Below are positions 23,164 to 34,150 of a stretch of DNA of 64,000 nt, one piece after another. The notes beneath the pieces are model-generated. The model made no database searches. It was given only the letters and a program-made list of their open reading frames with translations, and was not told the origin of the DNA. Every line of letters starts with the position of its first letter. Position 1 is the first letter of the stretch. Both the position numbers and the translations under genes were made by a program. Origin of the DNA: Nilaparvata lugens (taxonomy: Eukaryota > Arthropoda > Insecta > Hemiptera > Delphacidae). The DNA lies in NCBI RefSeq assembly GCF_014356525.2, contig NC_052509.1:36638001-36702000 (forward strand). The letters run 5' to 3'.

Positions 23164-23306
23164 AAGGCCCGGTTGCACAAAAGCCGGTTGAATTTTAATC
23201 CTGATTAATTTCACGTGAACCAAATCGGAGAAGACCATTTCAAAAATATGATTCTACTGGAATTAATCAGTATTAAGAATAACCCGGTTTTACTGCAACC
23301 GGCACT
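23164..23306. mobile_element. short TIR MITE (GCCGGTTGCA type)
   Basis: Starts AAGGCCCGGTTGCACAAAAG and ends with the inverse (the reverse complement of the right end begins AGTGCCGGTTGCAGTAAAAC). Similarity extends inward through CTGATTAAT and a CATTT/AAATG pair. About 140 bp, noncoding. Ends of this kind are common in insect MITEs, but the superfamily is not shown by the sequence. Confidence 0.7.
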
Positions 23307-23970
23307 AAGTATAAACAATTTACAAATTATTCGCAATAAATTTTAATTTTCAATAAATAACTCTTCCAAAATATGCCGTATAGAACGGTACTCTTATCTC
23401 AGTCACAGCTGTTGATAAGTGTAATCTTCATTGCTATCAGGTAACAGTACATTTGATACTCTTCCTAGCCTCTGACAATAATAATATCTTCTATTACTTG
23501 GATTTATTTTATTTTATGGTCTTAATAATTTTAAGATGTCACAAAACATATAAACAGAAATTATTGCTCGTTTAATAGTATAGGATAATCCGACTTTAGG
23601 ACTCTTCCCTACGGTCATTCAAAGTTTACATGTAATCCTTATGGGAGAAGAATCGTGAGCTGGCCACACACAGAAATAAAAATCAGCTGTTATAATCATT
23701 GCGTCATACAGCAGCCGTCGGTAGATAGTAGACAAAAGTGTGTGCTGCTCCATAAAAGGCCTCCGCCCATGTATTTTATTCTAAACGACCAGACTAAAAA
23801 GAAAATGACTATTCTGTGTGCAACCATCCATCATTGCGGCCTCAGGTTAAAGACTTACATGCTCCAAAGACATTGCTTTGTTTCGAATAATTTCGAATAA
23901 TAACAGCCTTCTTCTGTGTTCAGAATTAATTGATTTTTAGTAAATTATCTATTTTGCAGTTGGAAAATTA

Positions 23971-24295
23971 TCTATATAAATAAAATGCTGCATCGCATAT
24001 TTCCTGGACTATCTATTCACAATAAACAACTATGAAAACATTAAATTCATCTTTGAAACACTGATTCAACCTATCTATTTTTTTTCTAATTCAACACTTT
24101 ACTGATAGATATTACTACCAATTGATTGAGAAGAATATGTTTCCGGGATGCATGACTAAGCACATACGAAGTCCGTATTGAGATGTAAATGAAAATATTG
24201 ATTGTCAGATAAATTTCATGATTCACCAAATAAAGTCAAGTGTTACATGAGATACATTGACATTTTGGCGGTACGAAGTTCGCCGGGTAAGCTAG
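23971..24295 (+). mobile_element. complete short Helitron, copy D
   Basis: Begins TCTATATAAATAAAATGCTG after A at 23970 and ends GGGTAAGCTAG at 24295 before T. Ten bases upstream of the CTAG lies a hairpin, GGCG..CGCC (24267-24284). These are the full set of Helitron terminal features in 325 bp. Noncoding and non-autonomous. Confidence 0.88.
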
Positions 24296-24833
24296 TTCAT
24301 CATAAATGTTGTTGGAAGGTTAGAATAGGTTAATATATCTCACCCCATCCATGAATAATATTCTTCATATTCTTTATAATATAGAGAATAGTAGTATACT
24401 TTTCTCTATGCTATAGGACAGCCAGTATATTGCTTCGTGATTTATTGTGAATTATGGTCCCTAGACTTTGATCCTCTGTCTACAATAATCATTGTTTTAT
24501 ATTTTGAACACTTAAAAACACCCCACGCTATCTCTACTGTCAAATACAATCGGTTCATACATCATCCACATCTCAATTCTGGCATCCATAATCTCTGTGT
24601 GTATTGCCAAAGAAACGCCATAATTCTCAAGCGTCCAGCCAGCACATCAAGTCAGCGCACATACATTGAAAGCGATTGTCAAGTATATATCACACAGAGT
24701 GACCAGAAGCCCCAACCCTAGCATTTATTGTCTCCTTATCTCCGTATCGCTATTGTTGTGACAAGCTCAGGATTTATGTGCGGACATCTTGCCTCAGCGA
24801 CAACTCTCCTACAAAGGTCTAACACAGAGAGAT

Positions 24834-24881
<48 letters not shown>

Positions 24882-25689
24882 TGAGTTGGATTTAGAGAGA
24901 AACGTATTGACGCAGTTGTCATTAATAATTCAAGTAGAATGATGTCATTCGATTACAGTTTCTTGGTTATAGCTTGAGTTGGCGTAAGTACTGTTCACAA
25001 CTTACAGCTATTGGCCTACCAATACGTCTAGGAAATATCTGTTCAAAGGTGTCAAAGCTACTGCATAATCTCTCTCTATCTCTTCCTTGCACTGCGTACT
25101 TTATCCGCTTGTTGCAATTGCATCCATTGTACAGCGATAGCTGACAAAGATAATGTTGGAGTACCTTTGTAAGTAGCCGATCTACCACTGGTTGCCCGGC
25201 TTTGGGCAAACTGCGCTTGAAGTTTGTGGCACAATTCAGTCGTTGTGTTGAGAAACAGGAGAGTTTATAAGTTAAGAGTACAAGATACTTGTATGTTTTT
25301 CTACAAGAAACGATTCCATATCGGTAATAGATATCATCACTTTCATTTTTTTTATTGGAGAATCGTCATTTTCTGTTAGGGCAGCTCTCGCCTATTTCAG
25401 TTTTTTAATGGACCGGTACTACCAGGTACTGAACATTTCTATATAGAAATTAATCGTTTTAAATCACCAGAACAGGATAGAGAGGCAGTGAGAGATTGAA
25501 AGATATAGGAAGAGAGAGAGAGCGAGCGTTGTCATCAGCTACAATCATAAACTAGGCAAATATCTGTCTACTCTTCTCACTATTGCTGCTATCGAGTATA
25601 ACAGTAGCACCCTTTGGTGACGATTGGCAGGGTGGGCAGAAAGATCATGTGCATGTTGAAATGTAAATAAAGAGGCCGCTGGATCGTTT
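24296..25689. other. noncoding DNA with (GA)n microsatellite
   Basis: A GA run lies at 24838-24877. A minus-strand open frame at 24967-25209 has no recognised domain and no clear splice context, so it is not annotated. Confidence 0.4.
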
Positions 25690-26105
25690 TGTTTGAGAGC
25701 TTCCTGCTCGTCTTTGGCGGGAGAGGTGCAGGTCTTCAATAACGAGCGAGCAAGCGGACGGTCGCCCGCGGCCAAATCGACGGATTGGACTCTCGACGCG
25801 ACCGACGTATCGTCCGTCGAAAGTGGCTGCTGGCGTATTTTGTGCCTGCGCGTGTGTGCATGTGCAGCTCTCTCATTATAAAGCAACAACGCTCCTGTTC
25901 GATGCCATCACACAACTGCAAGGCTCAGTTGCTCCGGAGGCATTGTGCGTTAACAGACAGCAGCCTCCAATAAAGGGTTTTGAGTTGACACATTATTGGT
26001 GCGGAGCCTGCATGATGAAGACAAGTACAGACAGTGTCATACGACAGTTGTGGTCATCGGATTGTGGGGCCAACTGGGCCGCGGGCTGATGGATGCTTCA
26101 AGGTA
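25690..26105 (+). promoter_or_regulatory. CpG-rich island; candidate promoter / noncoding first exon
   Basis: This block is clearly richer in GC and CpG than its surroundings (for example GACGGTCGCCCGCGGCC, CTCGACGCGACCGACGTATC). A TATAAAG box lies at 25877-25883. An initiator-like CCATCAC lies about 30 bp downstream (about 25905-25911), and a TCAGTT initiator match at 25925. At 26101-26106 TTCAAG|GTAGGA resembles a splice donor. Short frames on both strands have no domain. Inference: an upstream promoter and untranslated first exon, possibly of the KCTD-type gene at 43212. Nothing ties the two directly. Confidence 0.3.
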
Positions 26106-26260
26106 GGAACTGATGGTTCTTAAGGGTAGTCGGTAGATAGTTGATCGTTGTTTAGAGAAAGTCACTGATGATGCTTAAAGATAGTGGATGATTGTTGTCT
26201 GTTGATGCGCTGATGGTTGCTTAAAGGTAGTTGATTATTGTCAAATTGAAGAGAGTGGGC
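26104..26260 (+). repeat. imperfect tandem repeat
   Basis: Units of about 58 bp sharing CTGATGgTT.CTTAAaGGTAGT and GATnGTTGTt recur three times just downstream of the CpG-rich block. Confidence 0.5.
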
Positions 26261-26272
26261 TTCTTTATTGTA

Positions 26273-26415
26273 CTGAGCCGTCTATCAAGTATTGAAGCAA
26301 AGTATTGTCATGTTTCCTTGTCGTAGGAGGCTTTCAGAATTGGGAAGTGCTGAGCCGTCTATCAAGTATTGTCTCGTCAGTCATGTTTTATTGTCGTAAG
26401 AAGGCTTTGAAATTT
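26273..26415 (+). repeat. two-copy tandem duplication, 77-bp unit
   Basis: CTGAGCCGTCTATCAAGTAT starts at 26273 and again at 26350. Both units continue with GTCATGTTT, TTGTCGTA and AGGCTTT. Confidence 0.75.
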
Positions 26416-26559
26416 TGAAAAAAAAAGTTAATGAAGATCAGTTTGCGAAATCAGTGAACAAATAGTTATCAGTTTGAAAGGAATGATATTTTTCTAGAAC
26501 TTTTGGCTGGAGCTCTCATGGTTCCCTGCCGCTCCATTTACTTGAAAATCTCTCTCTTT

Positions 26560-26690
26560 CAAAATCGATTTACTTTCTTAATTTAATAAATCAAATCGAT
26601 TAATTGAATAAATTATTTTTGATAAAATTATTGATTAAATCGATTTACTTATTTATTAAATTAATTGATTTATTGATTTATTTTTACTCT
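26560..26690. repeat. AT-rich ATCGATT repeat patch
   Basis: AAATCGATTTACTT, ATCGATTAATTGA and related palindromic AT strings recur in both orientations. Confidence 0.5.
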
Positions 26691-26699
26691 GTACTACAT

Positions 26700-27862
26700 A
26701 TGACAATTTATTGTTAGAATGAGTTGAACATCCATTCTTATCGGAATTGATTCAGTGCACCAAAATTTAGGTTTGTATACCAAAATCAATATAGACGCAA
26801 ATTTCAGTATAGGCCTACGTTCCAGATCAGGAATGCATTGGCCTCATATTTACTGTGAAAGTAGGCCTATCCAGCAGTCAGTTCCCTAGTTATTATTTGA
26901 GGATCCCTAATTCCTTTTTCAAACCAATTCTTTAATCTCAAAACACGATAAAAAAGTAATTAAATGAGTAAAAATCGTTCAAATTTATCTAAGAATAGAA
27001 GTTACAGAGTGAATCAAATTGAGGATAAAAGCTATTTGTAGCTACTCAGAAGTCAAATTGAATACAAGTAGTTTCTGTATGAAGGAGCGAATACGTTATC
27101 GTTCTATAACCTGCTGCTGTACTATGATCAGAAATTACATTATAAATTATACAGTCATCTTCAAACAAGGTTAAACTACGTTGAATCGATGTGCAACAAA
27201 TAATATGGCTGGGTTTTATTACTTATTCTATTTTTCACCTCCAACTACAACTGAGAATATGCAACTTGTTTTCTCCTCTCTAGGAGATTATTCATCTTCA
27301 TGAATAACAATTGGCTAGACTACGTTTATTTTTCTGTCTCATTGATGGTTAGCTGGAACGTAAGCGGCCCTCTCCTACACTTGACCCTGATTAATAAATT
27401 AGTTTGCTCAAGAGAAAGCAAGGAGAGAAATAATAATCTAATGGACATTCAAATGAAGTAGTCTCAAAGAAAGGCACATTATAAAACTGAGAGTGTTTTA
27501 GATATAGGGAACGTCTGCAAATAGCGCACCAACTCTGAGAGAGTAGAATAATGTGAAAATAAGGGGGAGGGTGACTACCAATAAACATTACTATTCAATG
27601 TACAAGACATTATCTTCTAGAATAAGCTGTACTTGTATACATACAAAACATTAAATCTCTTCATGATCATGATCTTTACATGGATAAACAGAGCAAGGAA
27701 AATAGAGAGATTTATTAATTAATTGAACGTGCCGCGCTCCTAGCGATCTAATATCTAGAACAGCAGCTACGTAGCTATAATAGTTGTGGCTACATATCTA
27801 GTGGCTGATATGCGACTACTGAACTAACACTGCTCATTCGCTAGCTACACACACTAGCCAAC
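26700..27862. other. noncoding DNA, nothing recognised
   Basis: AT-rich with no supported coding segment. Two of the nine TAGGCCTA octamers are here (26810, 26862). Confidence 0.4.
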
Positions 27863-28941
27863 ACTTAGGGCTGGTTTCCGAGCTCGGGATTCAGCTAAGT
27901 TCTAGACTGGCTTCAAACTCCGTACTCAGAAAATTGGCTTACCAAGTCAGAGCGTTAACGTAGTCGAGGACTCAAATAGACCCTGGAGTTTAGAGATCAT
28001 GTTAGACCCTGGAGTTTATAATTTAGCTTTCTGAGTGAAGGGCTTATAAGTCCAGGACTTGAATTAGATTCTCGCCTCTTCCCGAGTCAATAATTTATCA
28101 AATATCGTTAAGTCCAGACCTTAAAACAGCGTGATTTTAAACTCTCGTCTGAGGTATGTTTTAAAATTAAGTTCTGGACTTAAATTGAGCAAACACATTT
28201 GGAGTAAATTAATAGCCAAATGAATGTCTTGGAATACGTAAATTATTTGGATTAGTACATCTAAATTTATAATTTATAATTAGCAAGTCTATTTTTAAAA
28301 AAAGTTCCATCAGAATTATGCGTAAAAACCTTATTTCCCGACTGTGACATAACCTAAAAATTTTCAAGAAAAATAATACAAGGATTGCCTTAGAATTTCA
28401 TCTTTCATTGTGAATGTTATCAATCAATGTCATACTCAACAGATTAATAATAATAAATTATTATCATTCCAGTTTTTTTCAAAGCAAATACGTTTTCCAA
28501 CTCAATAGCCTACTAAAATTTTTATTCCAAAATCACTGGCAAGGATCAATGATCAATAATAGCATAACATGAAATTAATAATCAAATGTTTATTCATCCA
28601 TGTTTCAAAAGGTTAGGTTTTGCTTTATAGGCCTTCAAATAAATCGAGACGTGTTTTCACAAAATAATTGATACAAAATTAATATAGTTTGGAGATCATG
28701 CTCGTTTGAATAAGCCCTCTTCTATCAGCTGTCTTCCATTGCCAAAATAACAAAAATATAATATTGTGAATTTTCCTCAAGTTTACTGCGTTGAAGTCCT
28801 GGACTCAAATAAGTCGAGAACTTTATAGACCCCGGAGTTTAGAAGATAAACCCGTGACTCAGAAAGTCGATTTAGACCCGAGTGCTTATTTCAGTCGTGG
28901 ACTCTGTAAGTCCAGAACTTAGGGCAGGCTTCCGAGCTCGG
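27863..28941. mobile_element. about 1.1-kb element with GAGCTCGG ends
   Basis: Both ends carry ACTTAGGGC-GG-TTCCGAGCTCGG. Next to them, the left interior (CTAAGTTCTAGAC) and the inverted right interior (CTAAGTTCTGGAC) match. Motifs such as GACCC-GGAGTTTA and GTCCAGGACTT recur near both ends (about 27980-28060 and 28790-28920). The centre is AT-rich and noncoding. The exact ends and superfamily are unresolved. Confidence 0.5.
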
Positions 28942-29651
28942 CATCTATAAGACTGATCACATACTACTGAATCTGTTCTCTCTCACAGTATACCCATATA
29001 TTGTTTATATCGACGATTCCTAATGGTCTAGTAGCGATATCCGAATAAATCTCCAATGGAATTTAATTCAAGATAAGGTTGAATGTAAGGTAGATCTGTG
29101 GGTTGTTGTCCATTAAGTTCAATCGAAATTTTCCAAAGCAAAATATTAAAATTGAATCATATAGAAACAAGAAACCAATAATATATATGTCATTCATTTG
29201 AAAATAGAAATAATTGTTGGAAATAGATAGATTAATAGATAATAGATAGAAACAATTTCCACCCAATGTCATCGTTTTTTTTTTAATTAAAAACTAGTTT
29301 ACTTAAAACCAAGCATAATTTTCAGACATTTAGGACTTATCGATCTATCAGGGAATTAACGCAACACTTGTTCCACTGGCGATAATGCCAAAAACACTGC
29401 GACTTTAAGCGTTATGCGGATGAATCTATTTTAGTATGTCAGTGAAAAATTCAATTAAGTACGTACGGTATTAAGTATTTAGGATGTTGAAATTAGATGG
29501 TTCAATATCAATTGAATGTGCTTCAACATGTTTATAGTGAAATATAAATTAGTGAATATATTAGAGAATATTAGTGAATATGTATTAGTGAATATAGTGA
29601 ATGAATTGAATATAATTCTATATTAATGAAGACTTGTAGTTTTACTATAAA
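28942..29651. other. noncoding DNA flanking the LTR element
   Basis: AT-rich with ATTAGTGAATAT repeats near 29550-29600. Nothing coding. Confidence 0.5.
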
Positions 29652-29656
29652 GTATC

Positions 29657-29819
29657 TGTAGTATACCAGAAACCAGATGTTATGCAAAACAGATGACATA
29701 AATCAGTTATAATATTTAATAGTTTGTTGATTGGAATTCACTCTATCCTACATGTTTTAATAGAGATTACACACGTTGAGTATTAATCTTTGAGACTTAT
29801 TTATTTCTAATATTCTACA
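29657..29819 (+). repeat. 5' LTR
   Basis: 163 bp, beginning TGTAG and ending CTACA (a 5-bp perfect inverted end). No difference from the 3' LTR was found by eye. Confidence 0.95.
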
Positions 29820-30637
29820 TGGCGCAGTCGGTAAATAAAAATCACAGCAAATGTCAACCATTCGACGGAACAACCGAAGATTCGATATATTGGCACGAAA
29901 GGTTCAAGATTTTCCTACGAAATGGAAACATCAAAAACGAAGAAAAAAAACGAGACTTACTACTTGAGAATCTGGGACCGCAACCATTCAAGATAGTTTT
30001 CGATTCTATGCATCCGACCCCCATAAACAACATTGGATTTAATGATGCAATAGAAGTCTTAAACAAATACTACACGAAACCACAAGCACCTCTATCCCAG
30101 AGAGTTTGTTTTTCTCGACGATTCCGGAATGAAGGTGAGACCATAACTCAATTTGAACTAGATTTAAGGTTTCTCGCAGGAAATTGTAATTTTGGTGATA
30201 ACCTGGATGAACGTTTAAGAGATCAGTTCATATTAGGCATCAACAACGATAGTTGGCAACTTGAGTTATTGAGAATGCATGCATCAACACAAACAACTTT
30301 TACAAAAATAGTAGAATCAGCAAAATTGCTAGAAACCGTTAACCTTCAACAGCAAGAAATTAAAAACAGTTCTACAAATTTGAATAGAGTAAAAATTTCT
30401 GATAAACATCAGGCAATGGAATCTAACCCTCAAAAGTACAACGAAAAATATGAAAAGAAATCGACTCTAAAATTGAACAAAAATACACATTGTCTCCGTT
30501 GTGGAAACCGGCGACATTCTGATGGTGTCATGTGCACTGCAAATAACAAATTTTGTAAAGCTTGCGGAGGTAAGAACCATTTTGCTAGAGCATGTCTAAA
30601 AGTAGGGGAAGGCTACAATTGTAAAAGACACAGATAA
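29819..30637 (+). CDS. Gag polyprotein of the LTR element (intact frame)
   Basis: 272 codons, uninterrupted. Gag assembles the particle that packages the element RNA. The N-terminal and central region (residues about 10-190) is a retrotransposon capsid-like segment with WHERFKIFL and a FSRRFRNEGETITQFELDLR stretch typical of arthropod gypsy Gag. Near the C-terminus are two zinc knuckles: C-x2-C-x4-H-x5-C (about residues 225-240, one residue longer than usual in the last spacing) and canonical C-x2-C-x4-H-x4-C (about 246-259). The ATG lies on the last LTR base, leaving essentially no untranslated leader inside the element. Gag overlaps the pol frame by 13 bases (30625-30637), so pol would need a -1 frameshift. 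No strong slippery heptamer was seen. Confidence 0.9.
   Translation: MAQSVNKNHSKCQPFDGTTEDSIYWHERFKIFLRNGNIKNEEKKRDLLLENLGPQPFKIVFDSMHPTPINNIGFNDAIEVLNKYYTKPQAPLSQRVCFSRRFRNEGETITQFELDLRFLAGNCNFGDNLDERLRDQFILGINNDSWQLELLRMHASTQTTFTKIVESAKLLETVNLQQQEIKNSSTNLNRVKISDKHQAMESNPQKYNEKYEKKSTLKLNKNTHCLRCGNRRHSDGVMCTANNKFCKACGGKNHFARACLKVGEGYNCKRHR
29820..29830 (+). promoter_or_regulatory. primer binding site, tRNA-Ser type
   Basis: TGGCGCAGTCG starts immediately after the LTR and complements the 3' end expected for an insect tRNA-Ser (CGACTGCG plus CCA). The gag ATG overlaps the LTR/primer-site boundary. Confidence 0.75.
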
Positions 30638-31011
30638 ATCAGGTCCGCGAAAATTTATCAATAGAAGATGACAACCTGTCACTTTCCGATATTGAACATA
30701 TAAGAACTCTGGAAAAAGGCTGTAAAGTAATGGTGAACGTTAAACTCAACAACAACACAGTGAAAATGCTGTATGATCCAGGTGCCGCTTACAGCGTTAT
30801 TAACGAGAAATTATGAAAAAAAATTGGAAGTCCCATTTTAAAACCAACAAGAAACCTCACGGCATACACAGGGATTGACATTGAAACACTTGTCAATGCT
30901 TTTGGTGACTCCAGGAAATTACCAGTAATTGTTATAAAGAAAGATGACATACCTTTGTTTGGACTTAATTGGTTCCTCAAATTCAATCTACCCTTACCTC
31001 TACGGTAATAA
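30625..31011 (+). pseudogene. protease remnant of pol
   Basis: In the frame -1 to gag. An aspartic protease beginning is visible: a beta-hairpin-like VMVNVKLNNNTVKML followed by YDPGAAYS, where the family motif is D-(S/T)-G, so here the catalytic triplet reads DPG. An in-frame TGA follows at 30814-30816. The sequence continues as protease-like residues to FGLNWFLKFN and ends at a double stop around 31006. The protease is probably inactive because of the motif change and the stop. Directly after it, reading resumes far downstream in the RT domain, which marks the deletion junction. Confidence 0.75.
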
Positions 31012-32001
31012 AAATGTAAATGGTTTGAGGAATCAGTAAACTATTTGGGACACAGAATAGATCAAACAGGTATACACCCCACAACTGAACACATCAAAGC
31101 CGTAGAAGATATGCCATCACCGAAAAATGTCAAAGAACTAAGATCCTTCTTGGGATCAATCAACTACTACAGTAAATTTGTTCCACATTTACAATCACTG
31201 TGCGTTCCGTTACACAAATTACTTCAAAAAGGAGCAAATTGGCACTGGGATAAAAAACATGAACAAATCGCTACAAAATTGAGACATTTATTAACAACAT
31301 CAGATACTTTAGCTCATTATGATGAATCACTTCCTCTAATTCTTGCCACAGACGCAAGTGAAGTCGGATTAGGTGCAGCTCTTTTTCACATATATACTGA
31401 TGGTACTGAAAGGCCAATTTTGTTCGCATCAAGACGACTTGACAAAGCTAAAAAACGGTACAGTGTGATTGAAAAAGAAGCATTAGGTTGAATTTTCGGA
31501 GTAACACGTTTTGAACAGTTCCTCTATGGCAGACACTTTGAGATTCGTACTGATCATAAAGCTTTAGTGAAAGTTTTCGGTGAAAATGACTCTATTCCAA
31601 AAGTTGTTTCCAACCGTATTGCTAGATGGGCTTTAATTTTGAGCTCATACGACTACTCAATAAATTATCACAGAGGTGCAGATAATGCAACGGCGGATAT
31701 GCTATCAAGGTTTCCTTTGGAAAATGTATTGAAGTCAAAAAACGAAAAGTTAGGGGAAAACAATAGAGCACATCTTTTCCACATTCGATTTCAAGATATA
31801 CCATTATCAACAAAGAGCTTACAAGAAACAACAAAACATGACACAACACTTGCAAAAGTTACAAACTATCTCCGGAGTGGTTGGACAACATATACAAATG
31901 TAAACAAAGAACTACTACCATATTACAATAAGCGAGAAGAACTATCATTTGAAAATGGCATACTCCTCTGGTCGGGTCGTTTAGTCATACCCACAAGATA
32001 A
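31012..32001 (+). pseudogene. RT C-terminal connection plus RNase H, RT palm deleted
   Basis: Begins KCKWFEESVNYLGHRID, which in intact gypsy pol lies after the RT palm; the YxDD-bearing core is absent. The RT thumb/connection follows (SFLGSINYYSKFVPHL), then RNase H with its acidic residues in ATDAS, IEKEAL and RTDHKAL and a terminal DNATADMLSR. A TGA at 31489-31491 interrupts RNase H just after EALG. The spacer leading to the integrase ends at a TAA at 31999-32001. The reading frame is otherwise well preserved, consistent with youth and with a defect present in the source copy. Confidence 0.85.
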
Positions 32002-32890
32002 AGAACAAAAGTACTACAAATTCTTCATGAAGGTCATCCAGGAATTGTAGCAATGAAAGGAAAAACACGATTCCAAGTATGGTGGCCTGGACTGGACAAA
32101 GATTTAGAGGAACATGTAAAACACTGCACCGCATGTCAAGAAAACAGAAACAGAGATGTTGAGATGCCACTTTTCTCCAACAGAAGTGTGGTCTAGAATC
32201 CACATAGATTTCGCAGGACCATTTTTAGGGAAAATGTGGTTAGTCATTGTAGATGCTAGATCGAAATGGCTCGAAGTAATACCCATGTCAACAACCACAA
32301 CAAAATCCACGATCAATATATTACAAGATCTATTTTCTAAATTTGGCTACCCAAGAATAATTGAAAGTGACAACGGTCCTCAACTGACTTCGTATGAATT
32401 CCAAAATTTCTGCAAAGAACTGAACATAAAACATGCACGTATCACCCCATATCACCCAAAAAGCAATGGATTGGCGGAGCGTTGTGTACGAACGTTCAAA
32501 GAACGTATGGGAATTTCAAAAGGAAGTACTGGCACCTTACAAGAAAAACTAAATAAATTTTTATTCGCTCATAGAACATCCCCAAAGAGAGCAACGGGAA
32601 AAACACCTCCTTTTATGATGTTCGGTCGCGAGTTACGCTGCAAAATAGATCTATTACTACCAGATGTCAACGACAGAGTAGACGAAGAGTTAGTTAGACA
32701 AGGGAACAGCAAGCCGAGAGTCAACGCAAAGGTGTTCGGAGAGGGCGATGGCGTATGGGTACTAGACAGATCAGGCAAAGGCTACAAAAAAGGAAAAATC
32801 GTTAAAGTAAATGGACCATACTCATACCTAGTGAATGTTGAGGAAACGATGAGAAGATGCCACGCAGATCAACTGCGATATGCAGATTGA
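32002..32890 (+). pseudogene. integrase: zinc finger, DDE core and C-terminal module, frameshifted
   Basis: The integrase inserts element cDNA into the host genome. The HHCC zinc-binding segment (HEGHPG ... HCTAC) lies at about 32026-32138 in the RNase H frame. The catalytic core starts at about 32156 in the next frame, so a frameshift separates them. The core shows all three acidic positions: D in IHIDFAGPF, D in ESDNGPQL, and E in NGLAERCVRTFKE. After this comes a C-terminal region with the GPY motif (KVNGPYSYLV) typical of many gypsy integrases. The stop at 32888-32890 is 22 bases before the 3' LTR, with only the polypurine tract between. Confidence 0.88.
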
Positions 32891-32894
32891 ACTT

Positions 32895-32912
32895 AAGAAG
32901 AAAGGGGGAAGA
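32895..32912 (+). promoter_or_regulatory. polypurine tract
   Basis: AAGAAGAAAGGGGGAAGA immediately precedes the 3' LTR; it would prime plus-strand DNA synthesis. Confidence 0.85.
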
Positions 32913-33075
32913 TGTAGTATACCAGAAACCAGATGTTATGCAAAACAGATGACATAAATCAGTTATAATATTTAATAGTTTGTTGATTGGAATTCACTCT
33001 ATCCTACATGTTTTAATAGAGATTACACACGTTGAGTATTAATCTTTGAGACTTATTTATTTCTAATATTCTACA
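32913..33075 (+). repeat. 3' LTR
   Basis: 163 bp, TGTAG...CTACA, matching the 5' LTR with no difference seen by eye. Followed by the target duplication GTATC. Confidence 0.95.
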
Positions 33076-33080
33076 GTATC

Positions 33081-34035
33081 ATTTTTCAAATACTAGGAGG
33101 GCTCTAAATTCTTTCAATAAGCATTTTGATTACGTAGTTTACAGTAATCTATAAGTTATGAATGGCAAAAAATTGGTCTGTACTGGGAATTATCCAGAAA
33201 GCAGGATAAACAGGACAAGCGACCCACTTTCATTCAGTTTGGAGAGCAGTACTCTGAAGCTTCAACATGCTCCATTGAAATTTCGGCTCTTGTAAAGTTG
33301 AAACAATTGAGAATAGCATATAAGTTTCTATGAAACACGCCTTTGTTTTGAGTTGAGGAAACAAAGAAAAACGCTCTAGAAGTGTAGACTACAATGACGC
33401 AATAAGGCGCGATTCAATCTGACATCAACAATCTACTATCATTCTGACGTCAAAGAAATGATAGAAGATACTATAAACATTTGCATTCCGGAACTGACGT
33501 CGTATCAATTCTTCTGATAAGACGATCGCAGCAAGCTAATAATTCTTTTCACAGCAGAGACAACCGCTTTTAATAACTGTTTAGTCTCTTCTCTATGCCA
33601 ACCTAATCTAAAAAAACGTTCATTTATCTCGCATTACTCTTAGAAAATATGATATGTAAACTTGATTAACGTCAGAATGTATGACAGTTTTCATAGCACG
33701 TCGTCTAACAAACAGCTTCATTACTTCCACGTACAAGGATGACTGCGAGAGATCTTGTTGGGGAGATTTGCTACAGTATATTTTATTTCAAATACGTGTT
33801 TTATCCTTGTCCCTCCCAATTGCTCTTTCTCTCACTTGGAACATGGCAAGTCGAGATGGTCCTAGATAAAAATGATACTGGTGCACTGACAGACGACACC
33901 ATTAACCCTCAATTCTTTTATAAGATTTAATTTTTGCACTAACAAGACACCTGTTATGTTGGAAACCAGTCTCTTTCAGCAAATGAATAATGGATCCATG
34001 AATGAAAGTAATAAGATCTCGCGCTTGATCTCGCT
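33081..34035. other. noncoding DNA, nothing recognised
   Basis: No domain or repeat structure seen. Confidence 0.4.
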
Positions 34036-34150
34036 TGGTTTCTTAGCAACGAATGTACATTCTCTGCTACTTTCAAAGTCATTTGGATCTAGATCATCCA
34101 GCCGACCAAATATCGGCGTTGCCACATTGAAAGTAATAAGATCAAGCGCG
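34036..34150 (+). repeat. direct duplication, unit 1
   Basis: Matches 34431-34545 at roughly 85 percent, sharing CGAATGTACATTCTCTGCTA and ATCGGCGTTGCCACATTG. The repeat start to start distance is 395 bp. Flanking AAAGTAATAAGATC strings at about 34007 and 34130 suggest further internal duplication. Confidence 0.8.

Larger units (their letters stand above)
29652..33080 (+). mobile_element. compact Ty3/gypsy LTR retrotransposon, internally deleted
   Basis: A complete element from LTR to LTR (29657-33075, 3419 bp) flanked by the 5-bp target duplication GTATC (29652-29656 and 33076-33080). Order: LTR, tRNA-Ser-type primer site, gag with zinc knuckles, protease remnant, C-terminal RT connection plus RNase H, integrase with zinc and DDE domains, polypurine tract, LTR. 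This PR-RT-RH-IN order is that of Ty3/gypsy. The RT palm with its catalytic aspartates is missing between about 30985 and 31012, and pol has several stops and a frame change. The LTRs appear identical by eye, implying a recent insertion driven by enzymes from another copy. Confidence 0.95.

Noticed and set aside
24967..25209. Minus-strand 80-codon frame with several Cys and Arg
   Set aside because: No recognisable domain or splice sites, and no family resemblance.
25545..26089. Several overlapping open frames on both strands in the CpG-rich block
   Set aside because: GC-rich DNA keeps frames open; no domain, no conserved pattern and mutually overlapping frames. The block was kept only as a promoter/exon candidate.
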